30,499 bases of DNA from Cudoniella acicularis (Eukaryota > Ascomycota > Leotiomycetes > Helotiales > Helotiaceae). A program made the translations under genes and the position numbers. The notes under the pieces are model-generated. The model had not been told where the DNA came from and ran no database searches. It was given only the letters and a program-made list of their open reading frames with translations. Shown here in pieces: positions 9,339 through 20,200 of this stretch. Location: the NCBI GenBank assembly GCA_013054445.1, contig JAAMPI010000605.1, forward strand, positions 1 to 30,499. The letters are read 5' to 3'. Position 1 is the stretch's first letter. The number at the start of each line of letters is the position of its first letter.

Positions 9339-10529
9339 CTAATAATTGCGTTAGTTCATATGTGGGAAATGTTTCAGGAACGAGCCTCAAACGAGGAAAG
9401 GGGGTGTGGCAGGGTAACTTGGTAATAGAGTAAGCGGGAGGAAAAAACCGAAGAAGGGGGGAGGGGTAGTACTATACATTGTCTCTAACTGCGATACATA
9501 CATACAATGAATTGAAATACTCGAGATAAATTGAATAGATTGAATTAATCTTAAGAATCGAACGTACCAGACGAATCAAAGAATCTCTGCAAAAGAAATA
9601 AACTTAATAGCTTGAAAATACTCGATACTTGTCAAATAATGATTCGAACTTTTATTACAATGCTGTTTATGGCACAAGAATGCTCTTCATGATTCAAACT
9701 ACATACTAGAAAATCCAGCAAAGGTCTCACAGAACAATATACTCGCCGAGCCGTCTTGTCATAAAAATCGTAGTTCGGCCGGCAAGTCTTCTCCATAATT
9801 GTTTTTCTTCTTCCAGTTTCGGTGAGACTCAGAGCTAGAGGAGAGTTGCTATATTGTAACCCTTTTCGTGCCAAACCAATGGAGTAACATGGTTAAGAGT
9901 AAGAGGAGGATTGGAAATTTGAAACTTACTTGAGTTGGAGGTACGAGATGGACCAAAACCATGCTCAGTGACATTGGGTGAATCAGATCGTGTTTGGGGA
10001 AGGATAATCCGTTTGATGAATTGCAAGGCTCGAGATAGACTAATGCACTTCCAAAGTTTCAATATACGAGCACACGTTTGATGAACTAGAAAACACTTAG
10101 CAATTTGAACGAAATGGGAGACTCTTGGCGAATAAAATAAAATATCGGCAAGATAAAAATAATTAGTTATTTAAATAAGGTCTGCGAATCAACACGTGAT
10201 AAACAGAATCGAAATAATTGAAGCGTTGATTCGAAATGCTGTTGTGTTTCGGTAGATTCTGTCGGGGTTGCAAGAAATAAGGTCTTTCCAAACTTGAAAT
10301 CGAGTCTGTGCGACCTGTTGTGGAGAATTTTTATGTTTCTCGAAAAGAAAAGTTAATGTTAGAAAACATGAAAAGATGAAAAGAGCGATGAGGTACAGAA
10401 AAGGTCACTACCTAATTTTGCCTCGCAACTGTTGCTACAGATACGACTCGGAACTATCGCGGAACAAGCTTCACAAACAGTCCTTATAATTCAATTGAAG
10501 CAAAAATAATCCAACAAACAAAGTAAACA
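9339..10529. other. Probable 5' leader, long intron and promoter of the Gly/His-rich gene
   Basis: AT-rich. On the minus strand I see splice-like signals: an acceptor TTTTGCAG before 9586 and a GTACGT donor at 9567, which would define a 19-nt exon (9586-9568), and a GTAAGT donor at 9929. These do not resolve into one unambiguous model. No other gene is recognised; the frames at 9632-9874 and 9835-10062 look like chance or leader sequence. Confidence 0.4.
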
Positions 10530-10700
10530 GGGTTGATGGCTCAGTGGCGGAGCGCGTCCAAGTTGTAACTAAGGGGTTCCTTTGCGATAGCTAGTACTGA
10601 GACTATGGAATATTCGGTGATTCTTGAGGGGTTCACCCTCTACAGTACTATCTATTGAGACTTGAGTACGAGGTCCAAGGTTCGAGTCCTTGTCAATTCA
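10530..10700 (+). tRNA. tRNA-like Pol III gene with a ~95-nt structured insert; anticodon uncertain (GTA possible)
   Basis: The ends form most of a tRNA. The acceptor is 10530-10536 with 10693-10699 (7 pairs, two of them G-U) plus discriminator A10700. The D arm is GCTC/GAGC (10539-10542, 10550-10553). The T arm is CAAGG-TTCGAGT-CCTTG (10676-10692). The A box (TGGCTCAGTGG) and B box (GGTTCGAGTCC) are good matches to Pol III promoters, and a T6 terminator follows. The middle is odd: no standard 5-bp anticodon stem with U33 fits. The only canonical-looking loop is TTGTAAC at 10563-10569 (anticodon GTA, Tyr). It would be closed by CAAG/CTTG and stacked on CGT/ACG, with an intron after A37. The insert contains its own 14-bp helix and two hairpins. 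Cytosolic eukaryotic tRNA-Tyr usually has C1-G72, not G1-C72. A pseudogene, SINE-like element or other Pol III RNA is therefore possible. Confidence 0.55.
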
Positions 10701-10703
10701 TAA

Positions 10704-10709
10704 TTTTTT
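10704..10709 (+). terminator. Pol III T6 terminator of the tRNA-like gene
   Basis: Six consecutive T residues four bases after the discriminator base. The distance and strand are right for RNA polymerase III termination. Confidence 0.6.
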
Positions 10710-11344
10710 GGAAGTGTTTTTGAATTTTTAGAGTTGTCGTTTTTGATATTTCGCTTGAAAGGCTGGCGAGGGCGGTGAATAATTATGGTTAGCGCCCCGG
10801 CAGATCAATGACTTCAAGTTCATCCCATCTTCTTCTAGGAATGAATTGAAACTTTCCCACACACATCAAAGCACGACTCGATCTCTCCACGATCACGGCA
10901 TTGGACACTTTATTTATATCTCGGCCTGAGAGCATTGCGCTGTTGCAGCTATCAAAGGATTTCTAGCTCACCAATTGCCGCCCTTCTCTCGTAGCTGGAT
11001 CCTGTCCACCGCTGACAGCATGTTACTTTTCACTCCTCACACCAGTGTCTGATCTAGAAGGCCGCAAGGCGGATGAAAAGAGGCGCATAGGGCAACTCTT
11101 GGCGTGTCGCTACTCGCACTCTGTTGATCGCCCCCAACCAATCTTAGTTATCGTCAGCCGGTACGAGAAGCGAAGCCACAAGAGACGGAAATTTCCATTT
11201 TGACGTGGCATAGCCTACGTATCCCTGAGGTTCAGCCGCAAGGCGAAGCGAGTCATCTAAAGTTCTCACCTCGCCAAGTCATCGGTACCCCCAAATAGAT
11301 TGTGTGCTGATTTTCGGCAATCGTCACAACATGAGGTGAAAGAA

Positions 11345-11370
11345 TAAGCTTTGCCACTAAGCTTTGCCAA
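11345..11370. repeat. Tandem duplication of a 13-nt unit
   Basis: TAAGCTTTGCCAC is followed directly by TAAGCTTTGCCAA, with one mismatch. Probably a local slippage product. Confidence 0.6.
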
Positions 11371-12123
11371 GTCGGGAATTTCTTTGGTCGTTCCAACAGT
11401 CTGCTATCGGGATTTTACAACCAAATTGTCTGATATTGGAACATGAGCTCGAAGTTACAGGCTTCCATTGGATTTAGCATGAGCGCCAGTGAAGCTGCAA
11501 GTGAAGTCCAGCTCATCAGTCATCACTCTTAAAATAACCTTTTCGATTCTAAATCTGCAGACGCAAGTTGGCGACACTCGCCTCCACTGATCAAGTGGCC
11601 GGTGGCAGGCCCTCCGTGAGAGTGTTGAATGATTGGAGCAGTGCCCCATATGAAGCATGACATTCAAGATTCATTCGCTGAAAATTAAGCTTGTACGCTA
11701 AATTTGAAAAGCCACACGGTGTCAAGAAGCGGAGAAGCAAGAGCCTCGACCGGGGAGCGGTAGAGGTTATTGCGGCGTGGTCGTTTGTAGTCCTAAATGA
11801 ACATAAGCTTTTACGAGCCTCATGGTACCATTGGAATATTCACAAGCCCCCAATCTCAGAAATGGCTTCATTCGTTGGAATTGCTGGTCCCTGCGGTGGT
11901 CCTTCAAATTTTCAACTGCAAAGAAGACCTCATTCGTTTCAGATTTGGACCATCTTATCATTTTTCTGTGATTCGCTGAAATATTTGTTGCAGGGGGGGG
12001 AGTGATGAGTGGTGGCTTAAGAGTTTAGACCCCCAGCATAGATCCCTTTCAGCTCCTTCCCATCGTCTCTTTTTATAAGTTTGAATATATTCCCTTCGAC
12101 TACGAAGGTTTGCCTCAATCATT

Positions 12124-14525
12124 ATGGCAGAGGGGATTATTGCGGCCTCCCCATACGTATCCGACAATTCATCGACGGAGAAAAAAGGGTTCAACGAATA
12201 TACGACCATCCCAATACTTCCCGACAAGTCGGCATCCAGAAATCAATCCAACTACGCCGCCATGACAGCTCCAGTGGAAAACAAGAGAAAGCGGATGCTC
12301 ATTTGGGGAGTTCGATATGGTGTCATCGTCGGATTTGTTGGATTAATTTTAGCTATTCCTTTGATTGCCTTGCAAAATTATGCGGATCTCAGCGACGCTA
12401 CAGATGCGGAAGTAGCAGCGGGGACGAGCAAAAATACGATTTTCTATGTGTTTGCGTGGTTCGAGACAACTTGGCTGTTCACATGTTTGGTCGACATCTG
12501 TATCATGGCAGTCCCATACGCCTTCAGGCTTTTATCACGGTATTTCTTATTATCCCCAGCAAATATTCCGAAAGAGTGCTAATTGTAGTTAATTAGGTTT
12601 ATCAACCCAGCGTGGCATAGATATTGGCGTGTTTTACGAGCCCTTCGCAAGCCTGTTGTTGTCCTTGCTAGCATCGTCATATGTTTTCTCTCACTATCCA
12701 TTTTCATCACTGGGAATGGTGAGCTTGCTGCGAGATTCGGGGCTGACCCGACCGCCGATACTGTAAGTCACTCCATCCTATCATCATGGAGCCAGCGCAC
12801 ATGAATTACCACTTTTCAAGCTCTCGCTAATTGGGACTCTCTAGTGGGATGTCTACTTTGTTAGTATTCTGTTCGAGGCTTCATTTGCAGGTGTCTTGTA
12901 TGTCCTCGAAAAGTGCCTCATCATTTACATGTCAGTTCACTACCACTATCGGAGCGATCAAACACGAAACACCCGGAATAAGCAACTGCATGCCGCATTG
13001 GTGGTGCTTTACGAGGCCTCTGTCTATTCATATCCAGTCAATAGCCACGACTTTATCGTTGAAGACACTTTGATCAACAACCCGGGGAGCGATGTAATAA
13101 CGAAAGTTAATCAAGGCCAAGAAGCGAAACAATTCCTGAGTCGGTTGGGATTTGGCAGCGGCAAGGCAGCGAGATTCTTTGGCAACTTTAGAAGCAAACC
13201 AGACTCTCACTGGTTTACCGCGGGTGGTTCATACTCCCTCGTCGAGCGTGCTCTAGAAAATCCCAAGTCTGCCGCAGCATTGGCAACTCGTATTTGGAAG
13301 GGCCTTGTCGAAGAGAATCAAGATGCCCTCAAGAAAGAAGATATCGTCGAGGCTTTTGGGCCTTATCGTCGCGAAGAAGCTTTGTCGGCTTTTGCAGCAA
13401 TTGACGAGAACGATAACAAGGAAATTCGACTGGATGAGATGGTTTGGACGGTTGTTGAAGGTGGACGGGTACGACACGATATCTATCGACAAATGGCTGA
13501 TGTGAATCGTTGCTTGAACACATTTGAATGGATTGTTCTTGTGTTTCTCACCTTTGCGATGGTCTTTTTCATTACCAACCAATGTAAGTTCGATATTCTA
13601 CTAGCAGTCAACTATTACTAACACTCCTTTAGTTATCCCGGCGGTCAAAGATATTCAATCAGTGATTGGCACCGTTGCAATTGGTCTGAGTTTTGCCACT
13701 GGACGAACCCTCAACAAATTCTTTCAAGGCGTTGTTTTGGTTTTCTTCGAACATCCCTACGATGTTGGCGACCGCATCCAAATCTACAACTCAGGCTCCA
13801 CCAACTCCATCTCCGTCATCGTCAAGGCCCAGAGTCTGCTATACACCGTCTTCCAACGCGTGGATAATGGCCAGGCAATGCAAATAATCAACGAGAAAAT
13901 CGCATACAAAAGGATAGAAAACGTTACACGATCCGGCGCTAACAAGGAAAGTCGAAGCATCTTCGTCGATATCGATACCTCATTCACCGACATCATGGCT
14001 CTGCGCGCTGAATTGGAAGCTTTCCTGAAGGCCAACCCTCGCGATTACCTCCCCGCTCTTGGTCTCAACGTCAAAAACATCAGCGAGTTGGACAAGATGG
14101 AAATCGGCGTTGCATGGACGCATAAGACGAACTGGGAAAACGAGCCTTTGCGCGTCAAACGCAGCACACGCTTCATGTGCGCGCTACTGGCTGCAATCCG
14201 GAAAGTGGGCATCAAGAAGCCTGCTAGCCACAAACTTGGTGACCCTGAAAGGCCTTTCTGGCAGGTTCAGATTCCGGGCGATGAGGCGGTTGTAATGAAA
14301 AAGGAGAAGGATGAAGGTGTTGATGAGATAAGCGTTATTGCCGCGAGGAAAAGACAGGAGAACATGGCTGCGGAGGATGCTGCAAGGGAGAAATTCACAA
14401 AGGTCCCTGTGCAGGAGAAGAAGACTCTCAGCACGGGTGTTGAGCTGGAAGGATTCGTTACTGAAGGTGTTGTGGGGTTGAGGGCAAAGGCTGGGGGTGA
14501 CCGTGGCATGGGATATTATCCATGA
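12124..14525 (+). CDS. MscS-like mechanosensitive ion channel with EF-hand (four exons)
   Basis: A fungal MscS-family channel of the Msy1/Msy2 type, which in fission yeast sits in the ER and helps control Ca2+ under hypo-osmotic shock. Exons are 12124-12539, 12597-12762, 12845-13583 and 13633-14525, totalling 737 residues with all phases consistent. The N-terminus is polar. Membrane spans occur at about residues 58-83, 103-132, near 155-178, 195-222 and near 420-440. The conserved MscS pore helix and beta-domain start follow (VIGTVAIGLSFATG ... GVVLVFFEHPYDVGDRI). Before the last spans, an EF-hand loop (DENDNKEIRLDE, about residues 381-392) has acidic or Asn residues at the Ca2+-binding positions. 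The C-terminal ~100 residues are charged and cytosolic. The start is the first ATG of the frame. Family and EF-hand are secure; ER location is by analogy. Confidence 0.93.
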
Positions 14526-15240
14526 GCTGTGTGATATCCCGGTGGAGTTAGGTGGTTGGACATAGTTTGTAATCGTGGTGTATGTACTTGAACGGTATAC
14601 CCTGTCCTGTCATGGCGCTGTCAAGCCTTTTAGCGTTTTCCTTTAAATATATCTATCGATCATTAGCAATTGAAATGTTCAAAGCTAATTCATATAAGAG
14701 ATTTCGGACTACTATACCCTTCTGTGAATTTAAGCAAAGACGCATGGCGCCTACACTCAATGCAAGGATAGTTCAAAATTCATAGAGAGATAGAGGAACT
14801 CGTGGGTGAATGCAATGTAACAAATTTTTGAGGTGGTTTTACAGGGAATGACAGTAGGAAGGAAGACTGCCGTTCTCAGACGCCAGAACCAGTGGAAAAT
14901 TTAAAAAATTAGACATCTCCAAGCTGAGTTGTAACCGTGAACTTGAGAACTGGGAAGCACGCTGGATTCGAGAACGCGGCGGGAGAAAGATTCACGATAT
15001 AACATTAAGGGATTTTAATGTAAGATCTTACCCTCTGATTCTATTTTTCTTAAATCATCGAGCCCAGGCTGAATCATGATTAGTCTTAGAATGTAAATCT
15101 AACCTTCGCGCCGTATCTCGCCACTATAAATGCCATGCCAGCAGGTCACTAAATGCTGCTATCCATCTAGAATAAACCCTGAAACTCCGTAGATGCATGC
15201 TTTTATCTGCTAGAACTTTTTGTGGGTATCCCGTAAATGC
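14526..15240. other. Convergent intergenic region, 3' ends of two genes
   Basis: It lies between the 3' ends of the MscS-like gene (+) and the Cwf19-like gene (-). It is AT-rich. I see no coding frame with family features and no clear RNA gene; presumably it holds the two 3' UTRs. Confidence 0.5.
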
Positions 15241-16996
15241 TTAAAGCGTAAAATCAAACTCCTTGAACGCCGCCTTGAATGCTTCAATGTCCTTTTTCTC
15301 CTCATCCTCTGTTTGACTGCAATCCCTCCATTGCGTTCTATGATTCAGGCCTAGCAACTTTGCCAGTACGATTCTGCCAAATTGTAAGGAGAATCTGATA
15401 CTACCGTCGAAAGGCATGATAAGGCATTTTGTGTTTCCCTCAGGCTCTTCCTCGCTTGGTGGTGTCCAGATCCAAACACGGAAGAAGTCGCCTTCATTTT
15501 GAGCGATGCCGGGATCGCGAACCTCAAATGCTGGATATGACAAATTCTCAGCCTCGACGCGAAATCCGGCTTCGACGAGACCCTTCCGGATGGTTTCCTC
15601 GGGCATTGGGATAAATTGCCAGTGGTCATGAACACCGTTGCCTTTGCTAATTTCATAGGTTACAGCTCCCAGCTTGTTGCCACTTTTCTTGCCAATCATT
15701 GATTGGAGAGCCTCCTTGAACTTATTCATCTCCGAGAAAGTCTTTACTCTAGAATCGTCTTCTTCAGTAATTGTAGCAAGGGTAGGTGAATGTGTTAGAG
15801 GAATGATAAGAGCGTGAGCAGGGTAATCAATACCCAGTGCGGCATTGGTTTCTGATGTGGTTAAAGGTCCTTTAGCAATTGTAAGGTATGCATCATCACC
15901 GATTGATGAAATGAGATGGGTGGCAAGATTAGGATTCGAAAGGCAGAAAAAGCATTCACCCGGACCAGGTGGGGGCAGTCTATCTCTGCGAGGTCTCTTT
16001 TGCTGATATTTGTTGCCACCATGATTGCCGTATCTCGAGTAAGGATCTGCTTCAAGGGCAGGTCGCTTCTTTGGGTTTGAGCTCGAGAGAAAAGGGGATG
16101 CAGTTACACCAGGCGGCAAAGGTGCTGTTGGATCAAATGAAGATTGCAGAGAAAAGGCATACAGCGCCTTTTGCTTAGCAGGATTTCCATATGCAGCGAG
16201 TGATATAAATCGAGTTACGGGCCGTACATCAGGAGCCTCTTGGGTTAGGGTGTGGAAGAACGGCTCTCGTTCGAAGAAATACTCTGGGGATGGCGAAAAG
16301 TGGTAACGGGGTTTAAGAGTAGCACATAGTTCCGCAATATGGGTGTTGCCTGGGATATCTGCTGATCCATCTGGTATGGGGACCTTCGAACCAGTCCGAA
16401 TCGATGCTGGCCAAGAAGTGGTGAGGAGGATGTCCGCAGTATTCGCCCCATGAAGCGCTTTGGCATCCCCAACTGTGTGAAAAGGTAGGTGTTGCTCCTT
16501 TGACATTCCACCAATAATCGACTCGTCGAGTTGTCCTCCCAGAGTAACTATGCGGATACCTTCGGACGTTTTAGTGGTGCTTCTTTTTCCGAGGAAATGG
16601 AGGTTATGGCATATCTGCAAGACAAGTTAACACAACGTCAAAGGTGATGTAACAATAAATTGAACCTCTTCATCTTTCTCAATTTTCTCGATAATGCGGG
16701 ATGGTAAGGCTCTTGTTCCGACGGTGAAGTAAGTTGATAAGGGGATGGATATTTTGCCTTCCAGGAGATCGGAAACAGAATCATCCCCCTCTGCAAATAG
16801 GTTTCCTGTGACAATAGCAAGCGAGAAGTTGTTCTTTGCATGCAAACTTGTGAGTTTGGAGAATGCCTGCTGCAACTGGCCGTTGACGTCTCCAAGAACA
16901 ATACTATTCAAACATGTTAGCTCAGTTCTCAATATTCAAGACAGAGAAATTTCGCGAGACGAATTGACAAATTATAGCTTACATCTTAGACGCCAT
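15241..16996 (-). CDS. Cwf19-like / Drn1-type RNA lariat debranching cofactor (three exons)
   Basis: A member of the CwfJ/Cwf19-like group (human CWF19L1, yeast Drn1), which associates with post-splicing lariats and the debranching enzyme. Exons are 16996-16983, 16903-16666 and 16614-15241, giving 541 residues. The first exon has only 14 nt (MASK plus two bases) and splices to IVLGDVNGQL, the start of a metallophosphatase-like N-terminal domain. After a Pro/Arg-rich linker with a basic KRPRR stretch comes the CwfJ C-terminal 1 domain. It starts GPGECFFCLSNP, with Cys305 and Cys308, and contains HALIIPLTHSPT and HDHWQFIPMP, the HIT-like part. The CwfJ C-terminal 2 domain ends the protein (FRVWIWTPP ... 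LGLNHRTQWRDC). The second donor, GTTCAA, is weak, but the join restores a well-formed frame. It is divergent to Utp20 across 294 bp. Confidence 0.92.
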
Positions 16997-17290
16997 CGCT
17001 GCGAGCACCAAGAGTTGAGTGGAATGACGGTTGCAAGTTGGAGGTGAAAAGGAGTGGTGAGGTTGTCGCGTCGCGAGCTCTCGTGAGGTTTTCTGGTACC
17101 TAGAACTACGGTTCAAGTTTGCGCTATCAGTCTATCTTAGCGCCAAATTATTCCGCACTTTCCCTCTTTAGGAAGTTCTGCCCCCTCACCGCCTTGGCCT
17201 CCCGGAAATATTTTGTAGCTACGAAAATAAAGACTGAATTCTTGATGCGACGAAGAGCCCAGGTAGTCTTCGAGTTTCGACCTCTTCAAA
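16997..17290. promoter_or_regulatory. Divergent promoter shared by the Cwf19-like and Utp20 genes
   Basis: Only 294 bp separate the two start codons, so both promoters must lie here or overlap the neighbouring gene. The CGCGTCGCGAGCTCTCGTGAG stretch near 17066-17085 is palindrome-rich. I cannot assign transcription start sites. Joint control of the two RNA-processing genes is inference. Confidence 0.5.
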
Positions 17291-20200
17291 ATGCCCGTCA
17301 CCACTTCTGGGCGAATTGTGAAGACCCGCAAGGTCAAAGGAGGTACCGCACACCAAAAGAATCACCGATGGGAGTCATTTACCACAAAAGTTTCGAAATT
17401 GAGCTCTCTCGACCCCATCCGACGAGTTCGCCGCCATGATATCGATGCCGAGGACCTCTCTACCGCCACCTCATACTTCAAGACAGGATTGGAGAAATGG
17501 CTGGAACTCAACATGTCCGAGGCCTTCATTGCATTTTCGCAAGAAGTGCTGCCAATGTGCGACAGCCTGCCGCAAATTCTACATTTCGAGGACAAGATAA
17601 TGAAAACTTTGGTCGCATACATGGAAAAGAGAGAGAGAGAGTCCCTAGAACCTCTGCTGGAATTAGTGACGGATTTTGCACATGATTTGGGAGTTAGGTT
17701 CGAGAAACATTATGCAAAGACTTTGGAATTGGTTACATCTATCGCTGGGACACCACAAGATGTAGAGGTGATCGAGTGGAGTTTCAGCTGCTTAGCATTT
17801 ATGTTCAAATATTTGTCAAAACTTTTGGTTCCGGACCTTCGACCGACGTACGATATGATGGCCCCCCTTCTTGGCAAACGTCGCCAACCCCCGCATATTG
17901 CACGTTTTGCAGCAGAGGCTCTCAGTTTTTTGATCAAAAGGCATGGGGCTCCGGCCCATAGAGAGAAGGCTCTTCCATTGATTGTGCATCATGCCAAAGC
18001 CGATCTCGAGAGCATTTCTGAAAGCAAGGAATATGGCCTCTACTATCATGGTTTGATGACATTATTTGCGGAGGCAATGAAGGGAAATGGCCTGAGCGTT
18101 CATACTTCCGGACCGGCAATATTCAAGTCGCTTACTTCTGCTTTGGGCGACAAAGATTTCGAATCGAAGGAACAATCTCCGTGGACGAGTGTTTGCTGTG
18201 GTGTCTTAACAAGCATAATCCATCACACCAGCTCAGAAACGTTCCAAGATGTTATGGACATCCTCCAGGAGACAACAAATTCAGCCGCTATTATATTTTC
18301 GGACTCCAAAAGCGAGCATGACCTTCGTCGCCTCCTTGTGTCTACACGAGCAATTGGAATTGTCGGTGGAGTACGAAAAGGAAGTCGAATTAGTAATTGG
18401 CCATCGTTGTTGGAAACTACATCAAACGTGTTGCGTGTGGTGTCAAAAAACGCAATGGCGGTTGCAAATTTTGACTTGGGCGTTGGGATGTGGGATTACC
18501 TTGTTCTCAGCATCTCAATTATTCTTCAATACTCTCCAATGGACGCCTTGATCCCTTTCATCTCCCATTTCATGGATTCCTTAACGAAAGAACCATTAGT
18601 GAAATGGCTCTTAACATTCTGTTCATATTTTTCGGAAACCGACCCAGACCGGTTCCGCAGTATTGCTTTACCATACCTTCAAAGGTACGATGTTTCATGC
18701 TTGATAATCCTCCTTTTCTAATGTGTGATAGATTTGTTACTGCCCATTGGTCAGACGCTGAAAATGGAGACACGCTCTCTGTGATGTTGCCTAAGATGGT
18801 TTCCTCGGGTGTACTTCCAAACCAACATGGGAAAGATGGATTTGCTTTGCCTCAGTCTTGGCAAGACCAAATTGTAAGCAAATTCGAAAAGCTGGAGGTG
18901 TCACCATTCCCAGAGCAGGCATCATCTGCCGTGCAGGACCGAAGCCCAAAGACTTGGCACGATCGATGTCTACCGAAGTACAATGCCTTGCTCGAAGTTT
19001 TAGCTTGCACTGTCGTGCATCCCTCTACGAATGGAAGAATATCCGAAATTTTGCTCAGGAAGTTAAAACTTGCGTTACGACCATCCTCGTCTCTGGCACC
19101 TGAAGAAGCAAATTTCATTGTTGGACGTGGATTCAGTGCATTCTCCAGAATGAGTAAGGGGGCTGGTCAGATTGACAGAGCCTTAGAACCTTTACTCCGA
19201 GCTGCTGCGCCGAGGTATGCGCGTTTACCAAATTTCTTGGAGGCAATGCTCGATTACGAGATGAGCCTCAAATTATCGCCAAAGCCATTTGCACAAGATC
19301 CCGTAAAGGACGTGGACCCGAGAATCGACGGTGATCTACTCATCACTTCCTTGATAGCCAATCTAAGTACTAGTTCTCATGAGCTCAGACTTCTATCTTT
19401 ACGTCTTTTAGACCATATATACTCAACAGAAGACGGATCAACATCAGAAGTCTTATCTACAATGATCATGATTGAGCAAACACCGCTGGATTTGCAAACT
19501 GCCCGTTCTGCTTCCATGCATATAAGGAAGCTGGCAACATTTTATCCTCACCAACCCTCCTCATCATGGCTGAAGCAAGCAATTCCGTCGTTCTGCTTTG
19601 GCATGCTGACTGTCAAATTTGCCCAGATATGGGAAGATGCCTGTGCAGCATTGAAACAGATTTCCGAATCAAAATCAGGAGAGACCATTGTAGCTCAGCT
19701 TGCTTTTGACTGGCTTGAAACACCCTCGATGGCCTGGGATGGGTCTGCTCGAAACATTGAGCAATCTCGCAATAATGGATTAACGGACTTTGAATGCTCA
19801 AACCTTATGAAACTCGACATAATGTCCAAGAGCGCGATGGCAGAGGTTTTGACCGCTCGCGACAAGATGCTGGAGAGTTTTGAGAATGCTCAACAACTAG
19901 TGCCCTCACGACCATCTACTGCAAGATCGCAAGCCCTCCGGATACTTGCTGCTGCTCCTGGTATTGCAGAGAAACGATCCCGCCAGCTTGTGCCGATGTT
20001 CCTCGCATGGGCCAGTACAGGTAGCAATGAGGTTGAAAATCCGAGCGACGCTCCGGACAGTGCTCCTAGTGGCTGGACCAGAAAAGACCAAAAGGCACAA
20101 CTTGAACTTTTTAGTTTGTTTGTGAATCCCAAGTCACTTTTCCGGTCGGAAGACGTGAAGCAAGCTCTATTGACGCTGCTTGCTAATGGGGATATTGAAA

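Larger units (their letters stand above)
10701..12123. other. Long intergenic region upstream of the MscS-like gene
   Basis: No gene is recognised in about 1.4 kb. Frames on both strands (11455-11667, 11691-12005, 11958-12227) give non-conserved-looking products. The right end next to 12124 is the promoter and leader of the channel gene. A 13-nt tandem duplication is at 11345-11370, and a G8 run is near 11993. Confidence 0.5.

Noticed and set aside
9568..9586. 19-nt microexon between TTTTGCAG and GTACGT in the leader of the Gly/His-rich gene
   Set aside because: The splice signals are good, but no upstream exon with a start codon joins it in phase; left as unresolved.
10530..10700. Reading the tRNA-like gene as a selenocysteine or class II tRNA with a giant variable arm
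   Set aside because: A standard 5-nt variable loop (AGGTC) fits just before the T arm, and the extra sequence lies on the anticodon side.
11455..12005. 70- and 104-codon frames in the gap before the MscS-like gene
   Set aside because: No family resemblance, no start or splice context, and opposite-strand frames are equally open.
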